From Struthio camelus (taxonomy: Eukaryota > Chordata > Aves > Struthioniformes > Struthionidae): 64,000 bases of DNA. Under the pieces are notes generated by a model that was not told the DNA's origin, did not search any database, and was given only the letters and a program-made list of their open reading frames with translations. This document shows, piece after piece, positions 35,379-48,668 of the stretch. Both the position numbers and the translations under genes were made by a program. The first letter of the stretch is position 1. Each line of letters opens with the position of its first letter. The stretch covers positions 38,543,817 to 38,607,816 of the forward strand of contig NC_090981.1 in the NCBI RefSeq assembly GCF_040807025.1. The letters run 5' to 3'.

Positions 35379-35660
35379 GTGATTTCCAGTTGAGAGGAGG
35401 AAGTTGTGGTCAACTTGAATATCTTTTATGGGCAAGCTTGGTTTGTTATAAAGGATATGAACTCAGGAGCTTCCTGCGTACATGCAGTGCTGGAAAGCGG
35501 TTCCTCGACTGTGATTTCAAGCCAGTCTTCCCAATCGGCGTTTCTCTTGAAGACGCCCTCCCTTCACCCCCTTTCAGGACTACGCTGACCGGTGTTTCCT
35601 GGCCTTCCTGTGGCTGTGTTTCCCAAAGAAATTCCAGCAACCCAGACAACTCCAATTAAT

Positions 35661-36588
35661 GAGTACCATTACCAACTTCTATATTTTCAATCAATCTAGT
35701 ACCCCCCCGCCCCCCAAAAAAAAACCAGGAAAAAAAAAAAAGAGAGCTGCTGAACCATTTGACTTTGTAGAGGGGGTGATCCCCTTAATTATCAAGCTTA
35801 TTGATAACAAATAACACAGCACCTACTAGAAAATAGGCAATATAAATTTTGGTTGTTTGATGGCAAATTAGCAGCAAGTATAAAAAAAAAAAAAAAAAAA
35901 AAGGAACTAGAAGCATGGAGTCGGGTAAGTTAAATTCTGCTCTGCTTAAGACTTCCAGTATCTTTATGCTCATTTGACTGTGAGAGGCTTTAGAGGCAAA
36001 TTTTGGAAATCGACATATCTGAGACAAATAGTTCGGCTCATAGTAAGTATCATCCGTGCCTAACTTCAGGACTAAGCAGTTATTTCTTACAATATGTTTT
36101 CTTTCATCTAGTTATATACATTTTTTTCTTCTGTTCAAATACTACCAGAAGGGAGCTTTATTCGGGTGTTTCGGGAGAAAATTAGCCGTGTTTCCCATCC
36201 AGTGGTGGCAATAACGGGCGGGGTGGGGGAACAGCCAAACTGGTAACCAGGGTGCTGTGAGATCTGAATTCAGCTTCTGTACAGAGAAGGCCTTGGCAGT
36301 ATTTGCTTTTATTGTGGGTTCCAGTCTTAATCTAGAAGCTTTGCTGAACAGAGCTTTGCTGTGCAGAAATATCAATGAAAATACAAATTCTATCCCTAAC
36401 TGACATAGATTAGGCCAAAACCTCAGCAGAGACAAGATACTGTAGCTAGAAAATCCATAGGTTGCTGTTAGCTCCCTACTTATTTATTTTTTAGTAGGTG
36501 ATACTCCGTGTTGGAGTACGGTGATGCTGACAAGACCTTTTCAAGTAGAAACTGATTGAACTTAAGCCTTGGCCAGAAGTGTGTACAA
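35661..36588. other. Intronic stretch with homopolymers, no gene
   Basis: It contains C- and A-runs at about 35702-35741 and an A21 run at 35882-35902. A minus-strand frame of about 97 codons at 36142-36435 is not recognised. Confidence 0.55.
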
Positions 36589-36618
36589 TTCTTTATGAAT
36601 CTATTGATTCATAAAGAA
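36589..36618. repeat. Perfect 13-bp hairpin with 4-base loop
   Basis: Arms at 36589-36601 (TTCTTTATGAATC) and 36606-36618 are exact reverse complements around the loop TATT. It is too short for a microRNA precursor. It may be a chance A/T-rich hairpin, a symmetrical binding site or a relic of an inverted repeat. Confidence 0.85.
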
Positions 36619-39600
36619 GAAAAGTCATGTAAAGGTAGATATCCTATGGCTAATGCATTATTAGACTCCAGGAGATAGATTTTGGAAATTTTAAATTACT
36701 GTGGTTCAAATATTATTGCTTAATCTGTCTACGCAGAGATAGCTGCCTTTATAGTAAAGAGGGCAATGAAACATACATCTATATCTTAATAGTCTCCTGG
36801 GTGGGCAAAAACTGTTATCAAGGGTTTAAGCTAATATGCTTAGTAGTTAAAAAAAATAAATAAATAATAAAAAAAATTCTTCGTTACTTAAAGTAATAGC
36901 ACAGAGCATGAGTTATTATTACAACTTGTTTAATTAACTTCATCCATGGAAGCTGTTATTGGACAGTACTGTGGGAGAATCACCAGCCCTTTCTCGCTAG
37001 GAAGGCAGGCCTCTGAGGGAAGGCAGAACGGTATCAGGTGATGTATTGAGTCCCAGGCTACAACCTCAGCTTGTGTGTCCGCAGGAGGAAGTAATGGGTC
37101 AGGTGAGGAGCTGGACTCGATGGGATATGGAATATTGTCTTTTTTTTTTTTTAAGTTGATATTTGTATGTAAAAATGTGGGAACCACTATTCTCAACCTT
37201 TTCTGGTTAATTTTATTGCATATCTTGTGTTTATTTTAAATTATCAAATCTCATGTTACAATATAATGGACAAAACCAAGTACTGAATAAAATACTTTTT
37301 CTGTATTTGTATAGTAATCTACTTCTTCCACTTCATCCATTTTTAAAAGGTTCTCTTAGAGACTCAAAGTGGACAAATGTTTATCTTGCGTTGAGATAAC
37401 ATCATAGCGTGCAGGTAGCTTCCCTAATCCAAGCTGTTCAATTGTGAGAGTATTGAGAATAGAGAAAGGCAATTAGGTGTCCCATCACTTACAGCAATAG
37501 CTCTTAGGAATTAATCTAAAGTGGGCAGAAGTGCCCATGTGTGCTATCATTTGGGAATAGCTACTGCAAATAAATTCATGTGCTAGTTAATCACAATAAA
37601 TTTTGCAAGCGTGGACAAACTGTGAGCTATATTAGAAGGATCAGATAGGAGGAGTAATCTTGGATAATGTGCATGCAGTAAAAATTTCAGGAGGGCGGTG
37701 CCCTGAGGAAGAGAAAGATGATATTTAGTCAAGACAATCATGGGACAGTTTGGCTACTTCACAAGTAGGTGGTAATCACAACCCCATTTTATTCTCAGGT
37801 GGCAATTCAGAGTGTTGCCATAGCAATTAACTATTCAGATATAAGATGGATGTTTCTATCTGACTGATTTTCAGGGGATACAGAGAGCTTCCCAAATAAA
37901 AGAAAATATGAAAATCCAAGAAGGTTCTCTGCTGAAGAGGGGCCTATACAGAGGTCTAGGGATATCAGCCAGGATAAATTTACTGTCTTTGTTGTGATAC
38001 CCAGGATTGAAAGGATTTCACATATATTTGGGCATCACCAAAAAAAAAAAAAAAAATCAAGTCTAGAATCTTTGCAAGGAAAGGCCGAGTATAGATTTTC
38101 CTTGCAAAAAGAAAAGGTACAAAATGTAGGGGAAAATGTCATTTGCTTAATGAAAATAAGAAAAATAGTAATATCTAGAAGCTTTATATGGTAACAGTGG
38201 AGCTGAGGTTTCCAATAAAAGATTCTGTGATAACCTCTAAGGAGAGGACAAGTGTTCCTTTGCAAATGTATTTCTTTCTGAAAAACCCAACGGGCAAGGG
38301 CAGAGCAAGTAATCTGAGAAAAAAGCTATGAAAGCATAGCTCTTCCTCCATGGGCTTTAACAGTGTCTGTTTCTCTTGAATCAGATGTTTAAGGGTTCAG
38401 TCAGGGAGTTGGAGAGAACTTACTCTGCACTCAGTATTCTTTTTTCCTGCACTGCTGAGATCCCCCCACCTCCGCCAGCATTCTCTGGTGACTGGAGATT
38501 CCCAGGCAGGAACCTAACAAATAACATGAGAATAACCACATGGTTTTTTTATCAGGTTGTCTCACAGACACCATCTCTATTTGATATTACGTATTCCGTT
38601 TCTCCCTGCATCTTTACTCTTCGTATAAACGTCAGTTCTGCCCTTGCTGTCTAGTAAGCTAGGAGCAGGCACAGCAAGAAGGGTGGAAGCTATTTTCTTG
38701 TTGAGGATAGCAGCAGAAATGGGATGTGAACTTACTCTCCTAGACGACTTCTCTAAAATGGGAAGTGTGGGTAGTCTAGTGTCTGATCTACTTAGACAAG
38801 AATGTCGAAGGTTCAGAATTCATTAGTATTTAGGCATGTGACATGAAAGTGGGAAAGGACTACTGAGTTTGAAGTGAAATCATTCTGTTTCGCATCTTGA
38901 GACTGAGACACAGCTGCAGGGCTCAGGAAATGTTGATTTGAGAAGCACTCAGAGAAATTTTTACCAAAGACTACTTTTTTTAAAAATCAACCCTCGATGA
39001 CAATTATCATGATACAGATCTGAGGATATGAATTCTTTGCAGAGTAAATTCTAATCAGACAACAAATTTAAAAAGCAGATATTCTGAAATAAATTTTCAA
39101 GTTCCAATTTTTCAGATTTGCTCTTGAGGAGTGAATAATGATTATGCTATCACAATAAGATCTTCACAGGAAAAATGCTTACGACAATTAGATAGTTCTC
39201 CACAGAGGGATAGAGTTCCCAGCATGTTGTTATGACCCACAAGAAAGTGATAGGTTAACCATATGACTCCTAAAATCACAGCCTAAGTATTTTGGAAGAC
39301 TTATTTTGGAAGATAATCAAGTTATCGTGTATCCTGAAAAATGGTAGCGTTAAAAATGTATGCCAGCATTCAGAAGTCATTTAGAGAAGGTTAAGTTGTA
39401 AACAATAAGAGCCTTTTTTAAGGTCAGAAACTTTTGACTTAATAACAGAGCAGTGAAGAAATTTTTTAGTCCCAGACATACGAAGAAATTGTAACGAATT
39501 ATCACATGCCCCATATTAAATGATTGTTGCAAGAAACAGTTAAAAAAACATAAGAGACCAGCTCCTGACTGGAGCCTTGACTACTAGTTGTATATGTCTT

Positions 39601-42095
39601 TCTAACTTCTGCCCCAGAGATGTAGGATTTTAGTAGCATTCATCATTGCATAGTTCTATCCTTTTGCAGTTTGGTGTGAAAACTCTTCTGGTTTTATGTG
39701 TGCAGCTGTTGGCCAATAATAGTACTTTTAAAACTTCTAAAACTTTTACCTAAATAGCTGCTAAATGGAAACTAGAACTGTCAGAAGGTGTCAGCGATGG
39801 GATCAATATGGATACTACAATATGTCTATATTACAAAACAAGAAAATCTCGTGAAGAATATCATCAGATTTTTCCTCTAAAATAGACCACAATTTCTTTA
39901 AAAAAACAAACAAACAAACTTTTTTTGTTTTGTCCAGAGTTCCATGACACTGGTAACTAATTCACAGCACAAAGATTAGGATAAGTGTGTTCTTGGAAAA
40001 CTGTACAGGAGATCTCAATCATCTTTCATGTAATGATTTTAGTATCTTTGTGTTATGATGGCTGGCAACAGATTAGAAGTTTGAAAGGAAAAGCAGGTAG
40101 CGTAGGTTGGTTGTGCATCTTCTAGAACTGTTTCTGCCCCTTGCTGATTTACGGATTGAGGAAAACTTTGAGTAAATGGAGTAAAAAAATGGAGTGAAAC
40201 TTTTCAAGTTTTCAACTTTGTCAAGTGCTAGTTGACAAATCTGAAATCACCTGGCAAGATGTTTGAAGTGATGGTTCTCTTTCTTGCGCTCCTCTGTGCT
40301 TGTCCTGTGGATGCCCTTGTCCTTTCCAACGTTCACCAAGCAGGTTGCTCTTTCTCGCACAGAACGCTGGTTTATTACCCTCATACTCTTGGATTGTCCT
40401 TCTGCTACCCAATTATGCCTTTCTCTTGCGACAGGCTTTTACCTGATCACCTGTTCTCCCCACCTCCCACCCCAATTCCCTGTTGACTTTTGCACAGCTT
40501 TTGTGTTGCCGACATGGGTGGCAGGCTGCAAACAGTAGGACCGAAGAAGAGTAAGTGGTTTTGTCATGAACTGTCAGACTTCTGCCCCCTCATTCATGAA
40601 ACGTGATGGAGTAACCCTTTTCTTTCCCAAATCTTTTCTCCTAAAGGGAATGTAGAGTGCTCCCTGGATGGCAGGAATGCTATAAAATTGACTTACTTTC
40701 ATTTTAGGAGAAGTTTTTTTTTTTTTAAAGATGTCCTTAACAGCACTGGAACAAGGTGATTAGGAGAAATCAGTGAGAGGAGGGTAAATCTGATACTGAT
40801 GTAATTCTAAGGAAACGACAGTGGCAGAGAAGCTGAGTTTAGGACATTACTTGTATTAAAAAAAAAAAAAAAAAAGATGCATCTATGCAAACATGCCTAT
40901 GTTCGTAATAGTATTGTATCTTTGTTTTCCCTCTGCTGGCAGTGTTCTTGCTTTTATGTGCTCTTTGACTGCCTTTTGATGTTGCATATCTGTTGAACTA
41001 AAGGCATATGTAAATTTGGTTTAATTTCCCCAGTGTGTTAATAATTGTAGTTGCATGCACTTCTAGATTAATATCTGCTTATGTGTTCGTATTCCTAGTG
41101 ACATAATGATTGAGAGCCAGCATACTTTGATACTATTAAAATAAGCTCACAAACTTACTGTGAGGCTAGTGATTCACATTTCACTGAAAACAGAAATGTA
41201 AGTTTTAAGATGTCTTTCCTTTTAGCTGAGTTTTCTTGCAAATAGCATGTTGAAAGAGTGAAGTTACACAGTCAGCATTGCATCAAGCTGCTTCTGGTAC
41301 TTTGTATTCAGTTACACTTTGACTAATCATCTGAAGACTGTTATGAAAGCAAAGAAACATTGGAGAGTATTTTCTTGATGTCACTGATTTTAAAAAACAA
41401 ACAAACAAACAGTGGAGAAGTATAATTAATTTATTGGATTTATAAAAGGTCCTCCCGTGAGTAGTGCAATCTCAATGCTCCACCTGAATGCATGGTTTGG
41501 ATTTTGTGTGCACCTTAGTCATCCACTCTCATCCAGCGGTTGTTACTACAAGGTAGAAAAAATTATACTGGCAATATAATCTTAAAATAAATGGATTTTC
41601 TTTGGGATTTTTTAAATAACAGCACCTGAAGGCATGTTCTCACTGGCAAAATTATCCCTGAAAAGTCAAACTAATATTGCAGACGTGGAATGACAAAGCT
41701 CTGAATTTCTCTCCTCTTGAGGAAGGTCATACATGTCGGAATTTCATCAAACACATATGTGAATCTCTGCAGAGAGCTTTATTCTTGAGGCACTCGTTTG
41801 GAATCTAGGGAGGTTGTTCATATAGTGACACCTTTTTGAGAAGCGGTGTTTGGAGTAGACCTTTATGACATAACGGTAGTAAAGTCTCATTTTGCATGTA
41901 CATTCACATGCACACACTCTTTTCTTAAAAGTGTTATTTTAAAAATACGTGATGCTGAAAGCTAAACAAACCGATGTGAGACTTTGAGGGAAGTAATCCA
42001 CCTTAGAAGTGTTTCAAGGGGACAGCTATCTTCATGAAAATTTAAAAAAAGCCCTATATATCAACTAGGTTGTATTTTCTTATGGACCCGAGAAA
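36619..42095. other. A+T-rich intronic stretch, no gene
   Basis: It holds T13 near 37140-37152, A17 at 38040-38056, an AAAC-type run near 39900-39920, A18 at 40858-40875 and another AAAC-type run near 41394-41410. Two overlapping plus-strand frames of 84 codons at 40232-40538 include hydrophobic stretches but lack any recognisable domain or good start context. No repeat family was identified. Confidence 0.55.
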
Positions 42096-42320
42096 GTGAT
42101 TATTACCACAATTACCAGAGACGCTTTCTCTGTCTCAGGGTTAGGAGGATTGAAAACCTATACAATCTCTTGTACGGCCACACTTGCCCTTGCAAGTGAA
42201 AGGATGGCAGGCAGTGACTGGCACTGCAGAGCCATTCCTCACCGCTGCTTCTCATTAGCCGAATTATTGGCTGTGAAGGACCGGGGGGGATTGATCTGTC
42301 CGGTGTAACAGAAGGGAAGT
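42096..42320. other. Higher-complexity GC-richer patch, possible regulatory element
   Basis: Between about 42115 and 42310 the base composition is more balanced than its surroundings and several CpGs are present. Opposed open frames of 70-82 codons do not match any known protein. It resembles conserved non-coding elements in texture only, which is a weak criterion. Confidence 0.25.
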
Positions 42321-44089
42321 TGTTCCAACAGTAGATCCTTTCTGAAACAGCACTTACCACTGTTTAAAGCTTAGCTAGATCCCTGAATAGTACATAGTCC
42401 CAATAAACTTCATGCAGTGTTTAGTAGGAACTACATTTACACATAGATGGGAAAACGTTGCAATTTTATCTATCTAGGTAAAATGATATGTGTGCATTTT
42501 GAGAATAGTCATCCTATTTTTAAAGCTGAAAAATCAGGTTGAAGAAGAATACAATCCAGCCGAGTGTCTGCTAATTAAACTGGTTTATGCAAATTTAAAA
42601 AGCTCCTAAGGAGCTTGGTTAAAAATTGGAAAATTAAAAATACTAATGAGTCCTATGTCATACGTTTTCTAACATATTTAGGTATGGTTCCAAACAACTT
42701 GTGAATTTTGATAGAATTCATAATAATTTATATACCTGTGCTTTAAAATGTTTGCGCTATTATAAATTTACCAGGCCTCATACTTTAAGTATTAGAGCCT
42801 AACATTTTAAAACATGTGTCAGCAATACATTTTTATGCTAATATTTATGCCATCTAGGCATTATTGTTAGATACATTTAGAAAATATCTTGTACACAAGG
42901 ACATGTTACAATGTGTTGTTATTTTTTTAAATAGCTTTCTCACAGCAAAGTCACAAAAAAGTTTAATACCTAGTTTAGAGAAAATGTTTTATTTATTTGC
43001 CATTCATCTTGTAGGACTCTTGTGAAGTTGTGTCCCAAGATTTAGTGATGGATTGGGTTTTCATAGTCTGGGGGCTCTTGATTTGTTTCTTACTCTTCCT
43101 CCTCAGTATTCCTGGTGAAATCTAATCACTTTTCAAAAGAGGAAAAATTGTCAATATTGTTCTTTCATAGACAGGAAGTTTTATTCCTTTCAAACACAAC
43201 AAAATTATACAAAATGCTTTTTTACCATTAAAAAGGGTTAACATCAGGTAATTCAATTTATTAATCTGAAAACTGAGATAGTGTTTCATTTTCTTTCTCT
43301 CAGTGGTGTTAGATATGTAAAAACTCAACTCTGGAGGTGGTTTATATTTGTGTGTTTACTATAAATCTCAAATTTAGTATTCAGATCTCTAGCTAACCTT
43401 TTGCATATTTTTCATTTCTTAGAAATCAGAAAGCATATTCAACACACTACAAAGTAGTTACTGCACATGTTGTTTTTCAATAGTAGTTAAGCACTGAAGT
43501 CATTCATGTTAGAATATACATCGTGTCAGCTTTGTGCACCTGCTTACATTAGGATGTGGTAAGAAGCAGCACAGAGTCCCCAAGGTGCTTTAAAAAAAAA
43601 AAAACAACCCAAAACAAAACAAAAAAGCACCACCAACTTGTATTATTATTTTTTTAAGATCTAATAACAGAGGAATTTTATATATACACAGTATTATTTT
43701 TGAATTATGTCAGCTCTGTCATTTTGTCTGCTTAAATAAAACTTTAAGTAGCAATTAATGCCTAGCACGAAACAGCATGTGCATCTCACACGTTCGGTAT
43801 CTGCCATGCACCTGAGACCTGTTTTCTCAGCTGTGCAATGTTTGTATGTATGTATGCAGCCGCCCAAAGTGAATTATAGAAATGAATTTAGAGCAGCTAT
43901 TTTAATTAACCACTCTCTATATAGAAAGCACATATTTTTCTAGCTACAGGAAAAATTGGCAAAATCATTTAAATAGAACATTCAGCGTAATCATTGTATA
44001 AATGGCAATGATACAAGAATTTGATGTAGTTCATTGTTATGTCTTCATACAAGTAATTCTCATAACTCATAAAACCACACAAGCTATGC
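42321..44089. other. A+T-rich intronic stretch, no gene
   Basis: It contains a short palindrome at 42600-42616 (AAGCTCCT, A, AGGAGCTT) and A13 at 43592-43604 followed by an AAAC-type run. No gene or repeat family is recognised. Confidence 0.55.
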
Positions 44090-44430
44090 TCTCTGGCAGT
44101 GTCAGGTGTTTCTGAGAGAAGCAGTTGCCGTGGAGGTGCGAGATGTGTGGAGATGCCTGTACGCTCTGCAGCCAGCGGCACAACTTAATTTCCTGCTCAG
44201 ACTCTGTGCAAATTCGCAGCCTTGTCATCAGTAAGTTCTGGAGACAAGTGCTTGTCCCAGCTAACGACCGAGGGTCGTCAGTTGACGTACGCACATCCCA
44301 CAGAGCTCTTGATGAACTAGTGTTTCCCTCTGTTATGTTGCAGCTGGTTCATGCTTCTGGACTGAGCTGGCTTGCGTGCAGCAAGCTACCAAGGGCAACA
44401 GTGTCTGAGAATATCGTATCTGTTTAATTG
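44090..44430. other. CpG-bearing patch with a 100-codon plus-strand frame
   Basis: This patch is richer in G+C, with around ten CpGs concentrated at 44125-44295 (for example AACGACCGAGGGTCGTC). A plus-strand frame stays open for about 100 codons (44125-44427), but it begins at a TTG, not an ATG, and the product has no recognisable domain. A minus-strand frame of about 75 codons overlaps it. I favour a regulatory patch or old repeat over a gene. Confidence 0.3.
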
Positions 44431-47400
44431 TTCTTTACAGTATATGTGTTTTAATTTGAAACTGTTTCGCTGATTGTGGCCTGTGCTGCAGAAAAGATCG
44501 AGTCTACCATTTTAAAGCAGATTGAGATCTCTGAGTTGTTTAATGAAAATTCAGTTTCTAGTTTTTGTTCTTTCTTTTGGTAACACATTTAAGCAGTTCT
44601 AAGCAAAGCTGCAGAAGTGTTTAGAGGAAAAAAAGAACAACTGTAAGCAAAAATAGAAAATCACCTGGATTGTGTAGGGAGGTTGTTGCAGTCACTTAAC
44701 TGGGGACAGAAAGTAGCTCAGCTGTAAACCTTGCAGCATAGACTTTTGAAGTTAGGTAAGAGGAATCAAATCATTAATATGATGAAAAGACTTAGTCTAA
44801 ATGCTAGGCTGCTTTATGGGAAAATCATATAGCTTATTTAGTCTTAATTGTAGGCGATAGTGCTAATATCTAGCAAGCAATGTGATATGTTTGTTTCCTA
44901 CCTCCTCTTCTTAACTGCACTATTTGATAATGGTGCTTAGCTCTGCCAGAAGACAGCAGGAAAACGGATGTAATATTCCAACCTGAATGATAAGTTGGGA
45001 GGATTCAAACCAGTGCTAGATTCTAGAATATAGGGGGATTTATTTTTGTGCATTAAAAGACCCCGGAAAATTGCTCCAAACAATGTTACAGGTTTTTAAG
45101 GTTTATTGGACAAATAATCACTTGGGTGATCTTGTTAATAAAACAACCTCATGAATCATATAAGAGAAATTTGAGGTCAAAAATGGTACTAAGCATTAAC
45201 ATTTGGATGTATATTTATTCAGCTTTAATAATGCCCTTTAACTGCCTTGATAGCATATAGTAATTTAGATCAGCTCTTCATTATGAGTAAATATATTTCA
45301 TGTCATCTTGAAAGAAGCTTGGAAATTTTCAGAGTTACTTGAATTACTATGTTTCTCAGTTCTCCACTGAAATTGAGAACGACAGATTTTGGACAATACT
45401 TTCCTATATTCCTTTGAACTGTTTGAATCTGCACTTTGCTGGGAAAATAATTAATTAAAAAAAAATCAATTTCAAAGCCATGATGAGGCACTTTTAATTA
45501 GAAACCTTCCTTAAATCCTGTATTTATTTTAAAAAGTACCCAACACCCGTAGCCACATCAACAAAAATCAGAGGGATATCTGTGAGTTCTCCTGCATTAT
45601 ACCATGCAAAGATCTGCTAATGTTTTGGCTAAAGCAAATCTCTTTGTGCTCTTAAAGAGCAGCAACGTTGTACAGATGTAGGTATGTGGATTCTGCTCTG
45701 CATCTGTAACTGAAATGTTTTCCTTCTAGGAAAGCCTCTGAGCTTAGTGATACCAAGCCTTAGTATTTGTATGTTTATATGTGCCCTTTCTGTTTCTTTT
45801 AAAAGAAGACATTTATATTAGGGAATGAAATTTAATTGCATATTAGTATGATAAGCTTTCCAGAACATGTTTTCTCAAGCATATTTGCTTCCTCCCTGTG
45901 TGTTTCAGGCAGCCTTTTAGTGTGCAGAAATATTCAAGATGTGGTATTTACGGCAGACATTTCAAAATACGTGCTGTATCATAGCATGAGAAGTAGAGCG
46001 TTTTTGTGAATGGGTTAACCTCATAATTAAACATGCCAATCCTTGAAATTCACTACTGGGAAATAGTTTGCAAAGAGGAAAATACAAACATCAAAGTAAG
46101 CTGGTAAAAATGAAAATGGATCAAATGGACAAAAGCAGTCTGATTGGAACGTCTAGTGTCCAGCTTATAAATTTGGAGCCGTGTCAAAACCCCACTGACT
46201 TTAATGAGACTTTGAATATGTATCCGAGGGGATGGATTGTATGGCTGAGGCTCAAATTAATACTGAATTTTTGTATGACAACTTCCTCATAGCATTCATC
46301 TTTACAAGCGATCCGTTCTGACAGGTTATTTTGTGAAGAGAACTGGGCTATTTTTTCAGTGGAGGAATTTTCCTTTGCACCTGATAGCTGCTTTGGCCCT
46401 GTGAAAATGTGTCAGATGAACTCCTCGGGGCTCGTGGCTTCTTTTGTTTTTATCTGTGACGGGGGGAGTTCTTCTGGGAAGACAGAAAGGTGTCTTGTGC
46501 CGCCTTTGGATCCTGTGTCTACTTTCCTGCTTATTGTCTGTGTTTGCATAAATGCTTGTTGTAAGCTAGACGTAGGTTTTCAAATAAAGACGGTACTTAG
46601 AGTTGAGTAGAGAGAGGCCTGTGTATTAATAGGGCAACATAACATGCAAAACTTCTTGCAACAACAGAATAGGGACTGAGTGAGTAGAGGCTGGTTATGA
46701 TTATGGAAAGTTGATCCACCCAGTGAGTTTTAATGCCAGGCGTCCTAGAAAGCCTCTTCTTAACCATGTTCTTCTGAGAAGAATAGATGGTGCGCTGAGG
46801 CAGCAAGGAGAAAGTTAACAAATTTCTAACTGATATTCTAGATATTCATAAATATATCCAAATAATGAAACTACATCAGAGTAACTTCCCCAGGCACCCT
46901 AGGTGTCACTTTGCATGATGATTAAAAATATCATAGTATCAGTGCCAACAGACTCCTTGTAGCTCTAGAATGAAAAGAAATATGGGCCTGCGAGCATAAC
47001 TGTCTCAGAAGTCAGGAAATGGTTAACTTAAAAGGAAAATTGAGAGAATGGTTAGGTTTCTATTTGGCCACTTTTGAACTCTCTGGCTGAGAATGAGGTG
47101 TGCTAACCTGAGTACCCGTCTGTGTGGCTCCGTGAGTGAAATGCGGAATTTGTCAAAACTTCTGGCAGCAAACTGCAGCTTGTGAATTAGAAAGAGCAGT
47201 CAGTAACACAAGCATTACAGGAAGGACTTCTTTTCTCAATTATTTCTTTTTAGCTCAATCAATCTTAATATTTTTCCTGCCAGCCCTGTTTTTCCTGGTC
47301 ATTGACTGCCATGTTGATTGTTTAGATGTTTTTGCTCCGAGGAGAGAAAGCAAGAGACTCTGCAGAGATAAATTGCTTTTCTCTTTCCTCACGACAGCAG

Positions 47401-48587
47401 TTTCAGTAACGTATTTGCGCTGCATGTTTCATATGACCTGTAAATTTTTAAAATCATTATTGTAAAAATTTTATTGCTGGTTTGTTGTAATTATCAAGAA
47501 GCAGGCACCCAGGAAAGTCTCCCTGTTGTGAATGTTTATTGCTTGCTTGTTACTATGACTTATTCTGTATACCATTCCCTGAAGCTATTACTTAATGGGG
47601 GTAGAAAAGCTGGCTCCCATTAGATAAATTATATTGTTTGGGAAGTTGATTGTTTGACTGCTTGGGATTAAGCCAATAGGACAAGCAAATTTCAAAAGGA
47701 TTTTTTTGTCTCTGGGAGAAGTTGGGATATTGTAATCTTAAGTGTTCTTAAGTGTTCTTTTTTCTTTGCCCCTTTGGTATGCTGATAATGAATCTATCAC
47801 AACTGTGATATTGCTGCTTCTTTGTAAGCTTAATTGGCGCTAGAAAAGTCCAATCTATATATAATCCATTATATACACCACCAATGTTTCAGAAACGCTA
47901 GAATTTTAGTAGAGTGGTATTAAAGTTTTTGAAAATTCATACGTTCTTTCAGATCGTGACTCAAGTCATGAACTTCTGTTTTTATATTTAAAAGCAGGAC
48001 TCTTGATTTGCCATTGATGGTTTTTGTTTTTTAGTTTGTCAATTCTGGTTATGATCCTCTTGTTTTCCAAATTCACAAGTAAGCTATAAACTTAATTTAA
48101 AAAAATGAAACTAACAAACTGGAGAGGCTCACCAAATTGCTTGCTTGCAATATTGAAGTTTTCAGAGAAAGTACTTAAACTATAAAATTTTGGACATACA
48201 TACTTGGTGACCATTCTGGGGGGAACCAGATGTGGAAGGTCCAGTCCACAGCCACAGAGTGCTTTCAGTGTCTTGCCTGAGGAAGAATCAAGTTACATCC
48301 CTGTTTCAGTGTTTTCACACTGTTATTTGGAAATCATCTTTTTTGCTGTTTGTTTATTTGATGGTTGCATTTTCTCAGGATGTAGCTTTAATGTGATGGA
48401 ATTTTTTTTTAAGCTGATACTGCTGTGTTCAACATAGTAGGACAACTACACTATTGTCCTGTAATGAAAAGGACTATCTTAAGAGACTTGGAATAAAGGG
48501 ACAATTAAAGTAGGCCTTGTCCAAAAATTAGGTTTATATCAACCATATTAATACTTTTATTGGTAGCACCATGTATGTAGAGAATAC
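44431..48587. other. A+T-rich intronic stretch, no gene
   Basis: The longest frame is about 109 codons on the plus strand at 47136-47465. It includes a strongly hydrophobic stretch (LIFFLPALFFLVI) but no family resemblance and no splice context that I can defend. A short tandem TTAAGTGTTC pair lies near 47738-47758. Confidence 0.55.
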
Positions 48588-48607
48588 TGTGTGTGTGTGT
48601 GTGTATG

Positions 48608-48665
<58 letters not shown>
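48588..48665. repeat. Compound microsatellite (TG)n then (TA)n
   Basis: A TG run at about 48588-48604 is followed by a short spacer and an almost perfect TA run of about 25 units to 48665. Long TA runs can extrude cruciforms and are highly length-variable. Confidence 0.95.

Positions 48666-48668
<3 letters not shown>

Larger units (their letters stand above)
34640..35660. promoter_or_regulatory. CpG-enriched intronic patch
   Basis: Within otherwise A+T-rich sequence, about 34640-34920, 35077-35260 and 35470-35620 show raised G+C and many CpGs (for example CACCGGCCGG near 34827 and CCCGGTCCCGGCGGG near 35143). The middle block lies between the arms of the inverted repeat described separately. 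It could be an orphan CpG island, meaning an enhancer or alternative promoter, or a GC-rich transposable element that has kept CpGs. No exon with defensible splice sites is seen. Confidence 0.45.

Noticed and set aside
47136..47465. 109-codon plus-strand frame with a hydrophobic segment
   Set aside because: The hydrophobic stretch comes from T-rich DNA. There is no conserved motif, and no promoter or splice context.
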